64,000 nt of DNA from contig NZ_JARYTI010000010.1 of assembly GCF_029911635.1 (NCBI RefSeq), positions 83,648 through 147,647 on the forward strand, in the 5' to 3' direction. The notes beneath the pieces are model-generated. The model had not been told where the DNA came from and ran no database searches. It saw nothing but the letters and a program-made list of their open reading frames with translations. The translations under genes and the position numbers were made by a program. Shown in pieces: positions 1-7,460 of the stretch. Every line of letters begins with the position of its first letter. Positions within the stretch are counted from its first letter, which is position 1. This stretch comes from Sphingomonas sp. AR_OL41 (GTDB lineage Bacteria; Pseudomonadota; Alphaproteobacteria; Sphingomonadales; Sphingomonadaceae).

Positions 1-456
1 CAGCGCCGGCCCCGCAAAGACGAGCAGCAGCTGCCCGACGACCAGCATGCCGCTCAGCGCGAACAGGATGACGGCGATCGGCCGCGCGCGCGGATCGTCG
101 CAGCGGGCGAGATACAGCGCGCTGATCAACACGCCGACCGCGCCGGCGCGCGCGCTTGGCCAAAGCGCCAGCGCCATCACCAGCGCGGCGACCCATCGGT
201 CGGCCGTGCGTGCTTCCACCGCCGCGTCCATCGTCGGCGACGCGCGCGACAAGGTCACCAGCGCATAAAGCGCGAACCAGTACACCGCGCTGACCCCGCT
301 GAGGTCGAGCAACGCGCCGCGCCAGCCGAATCCCTCGAACGAGGCAAAGATCGTCGTCGACACGCCATTGATCGCGGCGAGCACTGCCGCGAAGGCGAGC
401 AACCGGATCGGGTCGGCCGGCAGCGCCTGACGCGCTGCCGTCGCGACGGTCGTCAC
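1..456 (-). CDS. Probable exosortase/archaeosortase family membrane protein (N-terminal part)
   Basis: The gene is cut by the left edge of the window. The frame is open for 152 codons from a GTG at 456. It shows four hydrophobic segments, at about residues 17-38, 54-70, 88-117 and 126-149. Exosortases are polytopic inner-membrane transpeptidases that cleave and sort proteins with a C-terminal motif-helix-basic tail. The catalytic Cys and Arg residues lie in the half that is not in this window, so the family call rests on the hydrophobic layout and on the gene just upstream. That gene (458..631) encodes a small protein with a sorting-signal-like tail, and its stop codon lies one base before this start, so the two are probably translationally coupled. 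It could be another multi-pass membrane protein. Confidence 0.5.
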   Translation of the reverse strand, partial: MTTVATAARQALPADPIRLLAFAAVLAAINGVSTTIFASFEGFGWRGALLDLSGVSAVYWFALYALVTLSRASPTMDAAVEARTADRWVAALVMALALWPSARAGAVGVLISALYLARCDDPRARPIAVILFALSGMLVVGQLLLVFAGPAL

Positions 457-457
457 A

Positions 458-631
458 TCAGCGGTCGAGACGACGCTTCAGCGCGCGATAGCCGATCGCA
501 ACGACGGCGAACGCGCCGATGCCCAGGCCGGCGATCGGGGCGGGGGTGATCGGGGCTCCGGCAAAGGCCGGGGTAGCGGCGCAGCCGATCAGCAGCGTGG
601 TTGCGATGGTATAAAAACGGACGGTCGTCAT
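458..631 (-). CDS. 57-residue secreted protein ending in a sorting-signal-like tail
   Basis: The predicted signal peptide runs to about residue 24 (cleavage after ATPAFA). The rest is almost only a tripartite tail: a proline-rich motif (PITPAPIAGLG), a hydrophobic stretch (IGAFAVVAIGY) and a basic end (RALKRRLDR). This is the architecture of PEP-CTERM-like exosortase substrates, although the motif is PAPI rather than PEP. Only about five residues would remain in front of the motif. A GGGGAG ribosome binding site sits just upstream of the ATG at 631. The gene abuts the probable exosortase, which fits a dedicated enzyme-substrate pair. The function of the processed peptide is unknown. Confidence 0.6.
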   Translation of the reverse strand: MTTVRFYTIATTLLIGCAATPAFAGAPITPAPIAGLGIGAFAVVAIGYRALKRRLDR

Positions 632-742
632 GAACTGCGCTCCCCTGACGGATACAGCCCGCCACCGGCAATGTATCGACGCCGTCGCCGCGAATGTAAA
701 CGCCCATTGGCAGGCGCGGCGGAATCGGCAACGGTGCAGCGC

Positions 743-1456
743 ATGCCCTCTGTCGCCTTCCTTGTAGTGCTGATCGCGCTGTTCGCGTTGCTCGCGCTGG
801 CCGAAGTGCGCTGGGCAGCGCGCCTCGGCCAGGACAGCTCCGACAGGCGACTGGCGTTCAATTTCTCGATCGGGCTGGTCAATCTGACGCTCGGCTCGCT
901 CTTGCCGATTCCCGCGGTTGCGACCGCGCTCGTCGCGGAGCGGCATGGCTGGGGGCTGCTCGGCCTGCGCGCGGCGCCACTGCCAATCGCCGTGCTGGCG
1001 ATGTATCTCGCGCACAGCCTGGCCAATTACGGCCTGCACCGGGCTTCGCATCGCTTTGCGCTGTTGTGGCGGTTCCACCGGCTGCATCATGGCGACCCCG
1101 CGCTCGACCTGTCGACCGCGCTGCGCAACCACCCGGTGGAGCTGGTACTCGGCCTGTCCGTCGCCAGCGGCACCGTGCTGCTGCTCGGCATCTCGCCCAT
1201 CGCGGTGGCGATTGCCGATACCATCCTGTTCGCACAGAATATGTGCACCCACGCCAATGTCCGGCTGCCGGCCGAGTTGTCGCGGCGGCTCGAATGGGTC
1301 TTCGTCACCCCCGGCGCCCACTGCGTGCATCATGCCGACGAGCGCGCGCTGACCGACAGCAATTATGGCGAGGGCGTATCGTGGTGGGACCGGCTGTTCG
1401 GCACGTGGCGCGGCTCGCAACCGGTCGCGCGGATCGGCCTGAATGGCGCGCAGTGA
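743..1456 (+). CDS. Sterol desaturase / fatty acid hydroxylase superfamily protein
   Basis: This is a membrane di-iron hydroxylase of about 237 residues. The histidine clusters that bind the two irons are visible: HRASH, HRLHH and HCVHH, spread between membrane segments as in the sterol desaturase/carotenoid hydroxylase superfamily. The substrate (a lipid, sterol-like or carotenoid molecule) cannot be told from sequence. I chose the ATG at 743 because the longer frame from 671 adds a basic, non-family N-terminus that would run into the divergent promoter of the 57-residue protein. Neither start has a convincing ribosome binding site. It converges on nhaA, with only three bases between the two stop codons. 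Confidence 0.8.
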   Translation: MPSVAFLVVLIALFALLALAEVRWAARLGQDSSDRRLAFNFSIGLVNLTLGSLLPIPAVATALVAERHGWGLLGLRAAPLPIAVLAMYLAHSLANYGLHRASHRFALLWRFHRLHHGDPALDLSTALRNHPVELVLGLSVASGTVLLLGISPIAVAIADTILFAQNMCTHANVRLPAELSRRLEWVFVTPGAHCVHHADERALTDSNYGEGVSWWDRLFGTWRGSQPVARIGLNGAQ

Positions 1457-1459
1457 GGT

Positions 1460-2629
1460 TCAGCGCGCCGGGCGTGCGACCCAGCGCAGCACCGCATACC
1501 CCGCGAGCGCCGACAGGCCCGATCCGATCAGCACGCCGATCTTGACCGAATTCATCTGCGCATCATCGGCAAAGGCGAGCCCGCCGATGAAAAGACTCAT
1601 CGTGAAGCCGATTCCGGCGAGCAGCAGCACGCCGTAAAGCTGCGTCCAGCTGACGCCGCGCGGGCGTGGCGCTATGCCGAGCCGGTCGGCCAGTGCGATG
1701 CCGCCGAGCATCCCGGCCTGCTTGCCGACGAACAGCCCAGCGGCGACCGCGACGACCAGCGGCTCGCCCAGCGCATGCGGGGCGAGCCCGGCGAGCGACA
1801 CCCCGGCATTGGCCAATGCAAATAATGGCACGATGGCAAAGGCGACCCACGGGCTCAGCGCATGTTCGAGACGGTGGAGCGGCGATGTCTTCTCATCCGC
1901 GCCGACCGGGATCAGCGCGGCGGCCAGCACCCCGGCGACGGTGGCATGCACCCCCGACAGCAGCAAAAGCCACCACAACAGCGCGAAACACAGCAGATAG
2001 GGCGTCAACGCGGTCACGCCGCGCCGGCCGAGCGCCCACATCACCGCCAGCATGCCGGTCGCGGCGAGCAACGCGCCCCAATCGAGCCCCTTGCTGTAGA
2101 CCAAAGCGATGATCGCCACCGCGCCCATGTCGTCGACGATCGCGACGGTGGTGAGGAAGAGTTTGAGCTGCGTGGGCACGCGCTTGCCGAGCAGCGCCAG
2201 CACGCCGACGGCGAAGGCGATGTCGGTCGCCGCCGGTATTGCCCAGCCGCCACGCAAGGTCGGATGGTCCCACGTCACCCCGAGATAAACCAACGCGGGC
2301 GCGGCCATCCCTGCCGCCGCAGTGAGCAGCGGCAACCGGCGGTCGGCCGGGCGCGACAGTTCGCCGGCGACGATCTCGCGTTTGATCTCAAGCCCGACGA
2401 GCAGGAAGAATATGGCCATCAGGCCGTCATTGATCCACAGATGCACTGTCATGGGGCCGACTGACGGCGCGAGCGTCGGGCCGGTCACGGCGTGCAGCAG
2501 GTGAAAATAGCCCGCGGCAAGCGGCGAGTTGGCGGCGAGCATCGCCAGCGCAGCAGCGGCGATCAGGACGATGCCGCCGACAGCTTCGTCGGCCAGAAAA
2601 CGGCGCAGGGCGGAGCGGGTATGGCGCAT
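1460..2629 (-). CDS. nhaA: Na+/H+ antiporter NhaA
   Basis: An inner-membrane antiporter of 389 residues that exports Na+ in exchange for H+ and so supports sodium and pH homeostasis. Its length matches E. coli NhaA (388). The ion-binding core is present: ATDIAFAVG with D136, and the aspartate pair D166/D167 in VAIVDDMGA. LEIKRE near residue 80 and the start MRHTRSALRRFL are also typical. The frame stays open upstream to 2740, but the extra residues are arginine-rich and not family-like, so ATG 2629 is preferred. It is monocistronic as far as the sequence shows and converges on the hydroxylase gene. Confidence 0.95.
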   Translation of the reverse strand: MRHTRSALRRFLADEAVGGIVLIAAAALAMLAANSPLAAGYFHLLHAVTGPTLAPSVGPMTVHLWINDGLMAIFFLLVGLEIKREIVAGELSRPADRRLPLLTAAAGMAAPALVYLGVTWDHPTLRGGWAIPAATDIAFAVGVLALLGKRVPTQLKLFLTTVAIVDDMGAVAIIALVYSKGLDWGALLAATGMLAVMWALGRRGVTALTPYLLCFALLWWLLLLSGVHATVAGVLAAALIPVGADEKTSPLHRLEHALSPWVAFAIVPLFALANAGVSLAGLAPHALGEPLVVAVAAGLFVGKQAGMLGGIALADRLGIAPRPRGVSWTQLYGVLLLAGIGFTMSLFIGGLAFADDAQMNSVKIGVLIGSGLSALAGYAVLRWVARPAR

Positions 2630-2746
2630 TACGCCTATTGGCACCGTTGGGGCACGCACGTCACCCTCGTTCGTGACGAAAAGTCGCCGACGTCGAGAAT
2701 CCCGGGTCAGTGCGGCGCCACTCCCGGCGGCGCGCACCAAGCGGTA

Positions 2747-2965
2747 TCAGGAAGCGGTGGCGAGCGGGGCCTGGCCGTCGACGCGCGGCACAACGCGGCT
2801 TTCGCGTTCGATCCGCGCCTTGGCGGTGCGCTCCTGGCGGTCGGCGATTTCTTCCCATGCCTGGGCGGCGCGCTCGCAGCGCGCCTTGACATTGTCGAGC
2901 GTCGAGGCAGCGCCAATGGCGCGCTCGGCGGCGGCGCGGGCGCGGCTGATGTCCGGTGTGTCCAT
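2747..2965 (-). CDS. Small hypothetical protein, predicted helical
   Basis: 72 residues starting MDTPDISRARAAAERA. It is rich in Ala, Arg and Glu, with no signal peptide, no Cys and no recognised domain; the middle looks like a continuous amphipathic helix. The start at 2965 is supported by a strong AAGGAG ribosome binding site a few bases upstream, stronger than any site for the longer frame that begins at 3013. It lies between csp and nhaA on the same strand with gaps of more than 100 bp on both sides, so it is probably transcribed on its own. Function unknown. Confidence 0.6.
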   Translation of the reverse strand: MDTPDISRARAAAERAIGAASTLDNVKARCERAAQAWEEIADRQERTAKARIERESRVVPRVDGQAPLATAS

Positions 2966-3061
2966 AAGGGAGGCTCCTTCCGGTCTGAAGCGTGGTGGTC
3001 GACGGGGCGACATTCCCGCGACGTCGATGCCAGAGCGGCAAGCGCGGGGTAGACGGTAGAT

Positions 3062-3091
3062 GGCGGCGCGGACCCGAGGACCCGCGCCGCC
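3062..3091 (-). terminator. Hairpin downstream of csp
   Basis: A perfect 10-bp GC stem (3062-3071 with 3082-3091) and a 10-base loop lie about a dozen bases past the csp stop codon. There is no clear T-run, so this may end transcription or protect the 3' end of the mRNA. Confidence 0.5.
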
Positions 3092-3102
3092 GCAATCCGA
3101 TG

Positions 3103-3312
3103 TTATTCGGCGTGCTGCAGGTTGACGGCGCTCATCTTGCCGCGCTTGTCCTGCTCCAGCTCGTACGACACGCGGTCGTTCTGGGCCAGCGGGCCCATGC
3201 CCGAACGCTCGAGCGACGAGATGTGCACGAAGGCGTCGTTCCCGCCGCCATCCGGCGAGATGAAGCCGAAGCCCTTTTCGGTGTTGAAGAATTTGACGGT
3301 GCCGATGGTCAT
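3103..3312 (-). CDS. Cold-shock protein (CspA family)
   Basis: A 69-residue single cold-shock domain that binds single-stranded RNA or DNA and acts as an RNA chaperone. Both nucleic-acid motifs are present: RNP1 (KGFGFIS, residues 13-19) and RNP2 (FVHIS, residues 28-32), plus the acidic and glycine-rich loop GGGND. The start at 3312 follows a GAAGGAAA ribosome binding site; the frame open upstream to 3477 is not family-like. More than 150 bp of non-coding sequence lies before the start, which could hold the long regulated leader common in csp genes. Several csp paralogues usually exist, so no gene letter is given. Confidence 0.95.
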   Translation of the reverse strand: MTIGTVKFFNTEKGFGFISPDGGGNDAFVHISSLERSGMGPLAQNDRVSYELEQDKRGKMSAVNLQHAE

Positions 3313-3502
3313 GATGATTTCCTTCTTGCTGGGGGGACGCCCGAACGCCGGACGGCCCGGTGCCGTGGCAGCAGGGAAAGAAGGAGAAAGGAGCCGCAAA
3401 GCGCCGAAGACCGTCGATATGCGACTGAAGCCTGCCCTATATAGCAGTTCGCACGGAAAATGTAACCCACGCGGCATTTCACCACCGCGCGGGTCGTGGC
3501 GG

Positions 3503-3832
3503 TTACTTCGCCGCTAGCAGCGCCTCGACTGCAGCCAGGCCCTCATCGCTCGCCACCGCGAGGTCGAGCGGGCGCCCGCCGAGCTTGGGGTGATCGCTGT
3601 TTAGGAATGCCGTCGCCGCGCCCGGCGCGGTCAGCATCTTGAGCGCGAGCTTGACCACCAGACCCTGGCGCTCGGCCGCGCGCGGGGTCAGTTTGACGCC
3701 GATGAAGCGGTTGCGCGGGCTCTCCGGCAGCGGGCGCGGCGCGACGGTGACCACGGTCGGCTCGACCGGCTCGTGCGGCTGAATCGCGGCGCGCACGCGC
3801 TCGCTGGCTTTTCCGCCACGACTCAAGCGCAT
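3503..3832 (-). CDS. Orphan protein with a MbcA/ParS/Xre-type toxin-binding domain (DUF2384)
   Basis: About 109 residues. The C-terminal third matches the toxin-binding domain of Xre/MbcA/ParS antitoxins: AFLNSDHPKLGGRPLDLA followed by a short helix ending VEALLAAK. In that family this domain contacts a RES-type ADP-ribosylating or NAD-degrading toxin. No RES toxin gene is adjacent: the neighbours are csp and a divergent response regulator. The N-terminus is basic and proline-rich with no visible helix-turn-helix. The start is uncertain: ATG 3832 has no good ribosome binding site, and a GTG at 3901 in the same frame is possible. It may be an orphan antitoxin or a domesticated regulator. Confidence 0.6.
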   Translation of the reverse strand: MRLSRGGKASERVRAAIQPHEPVEPTVVTVAPRPLPESPRNRFIGVKLTPRAAERQGLVVKLALKMLTAPGAATAFLNSDHPKLGGRPLDLAVASDEGLAAVEALLAAK

Positions 3833-4117
3833 CGGTCGATCCGGCAAAGGTCGCGATAGGGGCGGTTCATGCGCGCAACTCCGACTCGTAAGCGGGAGCA
3901 CGCGTCTCTCAGCCGTCGACGCTTACATGCGGACTGTCGACGATCCGCGTATACTAGGCGATCCGGGCCCGAATGGAAAGCGTAGCGTCTCCTGCGCGGC
4001 CCCGGCCCGGCTGTCGCAACCATCGCGGCGCTGGAGGGTTGTAGCCCGATCGATGACAACGCCCTGCGCGTCACCGGCTGAGAGACACCGCGCTCCCGCT
4101 CGATCCCGGGAGCCGCC

Positions 4118-4483
4118 ATGTCCCCCCTTCACATTCTGATCGTCGAGGACGAGGCGATGATCGCACTCGGTCTCGAACTTGCCGCGCTCGACCTTGGCGC
4201 GATCGTCGCCGGCTCAGTGGGCAGTGCGGCCGCGGCGATGCTGCTGCTCGACAGCACGCGGATCGACGCCGCGATCCTCGATGCGAATCTCGAGGATGGC
4301 GAGGCCAGCCCCGTGGCGGAACGACTGATGGCGCAGTCGACCCCGTTCATCTTTCACTCCGCGACCGGCATCCCCGCCGCCTTGCGTGCCGGCTATCCCG
4401 ACCTGACGATCGTGCGCAAGCCAGCCCGGCCCGAATGGGTGCTGTCGCGCCTGTTTGAGGAAATCGCGGGTGCACAGCACTGA
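4118..4483 (+). CDS. Single-domain response regulator
   Basis: A 121-residue stand-alone receiver domain. The acidic pair is E10/D11 (VEDEAM), the phospho-acceptor is D55 (AILDANL), the switch serine is S81 and the conserved lysine is K101 (VRKPA). There is no output domain, so it probably works by protein-protein contact or as a phosphate sink or relay, as single-domain receivers do in alphaproteobacterial general stress response and motility circuits. No histidine kinase lies nearby. It is transcribed away from the MbcA-like gene, with about 285 bp between the two starts. Confidence 0.9.
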   Translation: MSPLHILIVEDEAMIALGLELAALDLGAIVAGSVGSAAAAMLLLDSTRIDAAILDANLEDGEASPVAERLMAQSTPFIFHSATGIPAALRAGYPDLTIVRKPARPEWVLSRLFEEIAGAQH

Positions 4484-4623
4484 CGCGCCGCTCTTTCGCG
4501 CCGGCTACGGGATTCACCGCTTGCGTTGGGTCGTTGATCGACACATCCATGTAACAAATCTCCGAGCGAGGCAGCGTGGCGTGCGGTGTCACGTCATGGA
4601 CTGGTGACAGAAAAGGCGGCGAC

Positions 4624-5649
4624 GTGAGCGTGCTGACAATTCCCCATGCGATGCTACTGGCGATGGCGCCGCTGCCGGCGGACGCCATGCCGATGGTCGT
4701 CGCGGAAACGCAGGCAGCGCTTGCCGGGCAGCCGGCCCCGGCTGCCCCGCCCCAGCAGACCGTCGATTCGCCAGCCTCGTTCGCACAGGCGACCCCGCCG
4801 ACGGCGAGGCCTGCCGACCCCGACAATCCCGAAAACGACGTCGTCGTTACCGCGCCGAAGCGTCCGCTGGCGCCAGACCCTTTCTCGAAGATCAACGAGG
4901 CCGGCTTTGCCGTCACTGACGCGGTCGACAAGGCATTCATCGGCCCGGTCGCGCTGGCCTATAAGCACAATGTGCCCGAGCAGATGCGCAGCGGCGTCCA
5001 CAATTTCCTGTACAATCTGCGCGAGCCGGTCGTTTTCGTGAACTTCCTGCTCCAGCTCAAGATCGGCAAGGCGGTCGAGACGGTCGGCCGCTTCACGGTC
5101 AATTCGACCGTCGGCGTCGCCGGGGTGATGGACATCGCCCGGCGCAAGCCGTTCCACTGGCGACGGCGCGGCAACGGCTTTGCCGATACGCTCGGCTTTT
5201 ACGGCGTGCCGAACGGCCCGTTCATGTTCCTGCCGATCGTCGGCCCGACCACGGTGCGTGATTTGTTCGGCGGGTTCGTGGACCGGCTGATCCTGCCGCT
5301 CGGCGTCGGGTCGCCGTTCAACAGCATCAAGTTCGGCGCGCCGGCCGGCGTGCTCGGCGCGCTCGATCACCGCGCGGATTTCGACGCGGAATTGCACATC
5401 CTGCACGACAATGTGCCCAGCCCCTATGAATCGTCGCGCGACTTCTATCTGCGCCGCCGCCAGGCCGAGATCGATTATCTCAAGGGCAAGACGACGGTCG
5501 AGGCCGCGCCAATGTCGGAAAATCCGCTCGGTTACATCGCGCCGTCGCGGCCCGCGCCGACGGTCGCCCCGCCCGTCGTGCCGACGCTGCCCAACCCCGC
5601 CGCACCTACCCCGGACCGGCAGACGGCGCCGACAGCGCCGGCGCCCTAG
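4624..5649 (+). CDS. MlaA (VacJ)-like outer-membrane lipid asymmetry protein, no lipobox seen
   Basis: MlaA family proteins sit in the outer membrane and remove mislocalised phospholipids from the outer leaflet, passing them to MlaC. The core runs from about DPFSKINEAGF to DYLKGK and has the family features: KHNVPEQMRSGVHNFLYNLREP, the GRFTVNSTVG segment, LGFYGVPNGPF and LPIVGPTTVRD. The C-terminus is an added Pro/Ala/Thr-rich tail. The expected lipobox cysteine is missing: from the GTG at 4624 the N-terminus looks like an ordinary signal peptide (VSVLTIPHAMLLAMAPLPADA). An ATG at 4576 in the same frame gives a less signal-like start. No Mla transport genes are adjacent. Confidence 0.85.
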   Translation: MSVLTIPHAMLLAMAPLPADAMPMVVAETQAALAGQPAPAAPPQQTVDSPASFAQATPPTARPADPDNPENDVVVTAPKRPLAPDPFSKINEAGFAVTDAVDKAFIGPVALAYKHNVPEQMRSGVHNFLYNLREPVVFVNFLLQLKIGKAVETVGRFTVNSTVGVAGVMDIARRKPFHWRRRGNGFADTLGFYGVPNGPFMFLPIVGPTTVRDLFGGFVDRLILPLGVGSPFNSIKFGAPAGVLGALDHRADFDAELHILHDNVPSPYESSRDFYLRRRQAEIDYLKGKTTVEAAPMSENPLGYIAPSRPAPTVAPPVVPTLPNPAAPTPDRQTAPTAPAP

Positions 5650-5778
5650 CATCGCCTCCAAATTCATCCGCTTCGCTATTGTTAATTGCCGCCGATCCCG
5701 CACTCTCCTGACCTGAAAACCCGTCCGGCGCGCGTCGCCGGCGGGTGCCGCGGGGGCGCGGCACAGGGGAGACGGATC

Positions 5779-7377
5779 ATGACGTTACGCCTGCACCATG
5801 GCGGTCGCGCCATTGCCACACTGCTTGGCCTGTCGCTCGCCATGACCGGACTCGCCGGCTGCAAGCCCGGCGGGTCGTCGGGCAACGCCGTCGCGGTGCA
5901 GACCCCGGCCCCCAATCCCTGCAGCACCTTCGCGCCGACCGAGACGCCGGTGCTGCCAGTCAACCCCGGCGGCAGCCAGACCGAGGTCGATTGCGCGGCG
6001 TGGGGCGCGTTCATCGCGCTCAACTGGCGCGCCGACCCTGCCAAACCCGGCTTCCCCGATCCTGCCGCGAGCTGGGACAGCTTTGGCACGCCGCGCGACA
6101 CCCGCCCGACGGTGTGGGAAAGTTATCTCGAGGCCGCCAATGTGTTTGGCGACAAGGCGCCACTGAAGGGTCTGTGGCAGGCGAAGCGACCGACGATCAA
6201 GCCGCTCAGCCGCATCTCGAAGCTCGGCAGCCTCGACCTGTCGGACATCGCCCAGGCCGGCGGCGGCGCGCACTGGCTGACCAACCAGCGCGGCGACGTG
6301 ACCTATTACGAAGTGCTGATGAACCAGGACGAGTTCGAGTTCATCACCCAGGCGGGCTTCGACCTGACCACCGCCGCCGGCCAGCTCGCCTGTGCGACGC
6401 AGCCCGGCAAGCCTGTGTCGGATGGCGGCGAACCGATCGAGCCGCCTTATCCCAAGGGCACGGTGTTGCGCGGCGGGATCAACTTCCCCGCCGGCGTTGC
6501 CAATGGCTGGGACGACACCGACTGCGTCGGCAACAAGCACGCCTTCGGCCAGGGCGTCGGTGCGATCGAGATCAAGGCATCGTGGACACCGCTGCCGGCG
6601 GACCACAGCCTCGACTATCGCTACAAGACCGCCCAGGCTGAGATCCTTGACCCGACGACGAAGAAGCTCCGTACCGTCACCGTCGGGCTGACCGGACTGC
6701 ACATCATCCGCAAGCGCTTCCCGCGCCTGCCCTGGGTGTGGGCGACCTTCGAGCAGATCGACAACAGCCCCGATGAGGCGAGTGGCGGCGGCTATAGCGC
6801 GCCGACATTGCCGGCCAATGCCAACCAGCAGCCCTCGCCTGGCTATACCTTCTTCAACCCCGGCTGCACCGCAGGCAAGGACCCGGCCTATGGCTGCAAG
6901 CACAATGCCCCGCCGACGCCCTGCACCAAGCCCGGCGTGGCGTGCGACCCGTATAACGCGCCGATGCAGATCACGCGCGTCAACCCCGTCGGCACCACCG
7001 CCAACGGCGTGACCGCCTATGTGTGGGGCATGCTGCCGGCGAAATCGGTGTTCAACTATTACCGGCTTGTCGATGTGCAATGGCCGCGGACCGGCATCGC
7101 CGACCCGACGCCTGGTCCGGGGCTCAAGGTGCCGCTGACGATGGGCAAACCGATGCCCAAGGGCAATGCCGGCGGCCCGACCCAGATCGTCGCCAACACG
7201 ACGATGGAAAGCTTCCAGCAGAATTCGAACAGCTGCATGGACTGCCACGTCTTCGCCTCGATCGCGACAGCGCCCGCGGCGCGCGGGCTGCGCAAGGTGA
7301 CCAGGCCGGGGGCGGGCGCGCCGGCGGCCTATGCGGCAGACTATTCGTTCCTCTTCCTTGCCGAGACGAAGCGCTAG
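5779..7377 (+). CDS. Lipoprotein with one c-type haem motif, uncharacterised family
   Basis: 532 residues. The N-terminus is a lipoprotein signal peptide with lipobox LAGC (C28), so the protein should be membrane-anchored in the periplasm. A CMDCH haem-binding motif lies close to the C-terminus (residues 486-490), preceded by TTMESFQQNSNS. Segments such as FPRLPWVWATFEQIDN and FNYYRLVDVQWPRTG recall a family of large periplasmic proteins annotated only as cytochrome-like; I know no assigned substrate for them. The start at 5779 follows GGGGAGACGG. It converges on the autotransporter gene and is separated from it by a hairpin. Confidence 0.65.
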   Translation: MTLRLHHGGRAIATLLGLSLAMTGLAGCKPGGSSGNAVAVQTPAPNPCSTFAPTETPVLPVNPGGSQTEVDCAAWGAFIALNWRADPAKPGFPDPAASWDSFGTPRDTRPTVWESYLEAANVFGDKAPLKGLWQAKRPTIKPLSRISKLGSLDLSDIAQAGGGAHWLTNQRGDVTYYEVLMNQDEFEFITQAGFDLTTAAGQLACATQPGKPVSDGGEPIEPPYPKGTVLRGGINFPAGVANGWDDTDCVGNKHAFGQGVGAIEIKASWTPLPADHSLDYRYKTAQAEILDPTTKKLRTVTVGLTGLHIIRKRFPRLPWVWATFEQIDNSPDEASGGGYSAPTLPANANQQPSPGYTFFNPGCTAGKDPAYGCKHNAPPTPCTKPGVACDPYNAPMQITRVNPVGTTANGVTAYVWGMLPAKSVFNYYRLVDVQWPRTGIADPTPGPGLKVPLTMGKPMPKGNAGGPTQIVANTTMESFQQNSNSCMDCHVFASIATAPAARGLRKVTRPGAGAPAAYAADYSFLFLAETKR

Positions 7378-7398
7378 ACGCTGGTCTCGCGCTGCCAC

Positions 7399-7437
7399 AA
7401 AAAGACATGGGCCGCTTCTTGCGAAGCGACCCATGTC
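7399..7437 (-). terminator. Terminator between convergent genes
   Basis: An 8-bp outer stem (7404-7411 with 7430-7437) and a 5-bp inner stem (7414-7418 with 7423-7427) close a TTGC loop. On the minus strand the hairpin is followed by a T5 run (A5 at 7399-7403), so it is a classical rho-independent terminator for the autotransporter. It probably also stops read-through from the opposite gene. Confidence 0.8.
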
Positions 7438-7460
7438 TCGTTGTCCGATTTATAACGAAA

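Noticed and set aside
458..1420. A 320-codon minus-strand frame covering the hydroxylase gene.
   Set aside because: Only its last 57 codons make a protein-like sequence with a signal peptide; the rest is antisense to the di-iron hydroxylase.
4060..4118. GGCTGAGAGACACC upstream of the response regulator recalls the CTGAGA core of a TPP riboswitch.
   Set aside because: The second conserved element (ACCTGATCTGG-like) and the pairing stems are missing, and the downstream gene is not in thiamine metabolism.
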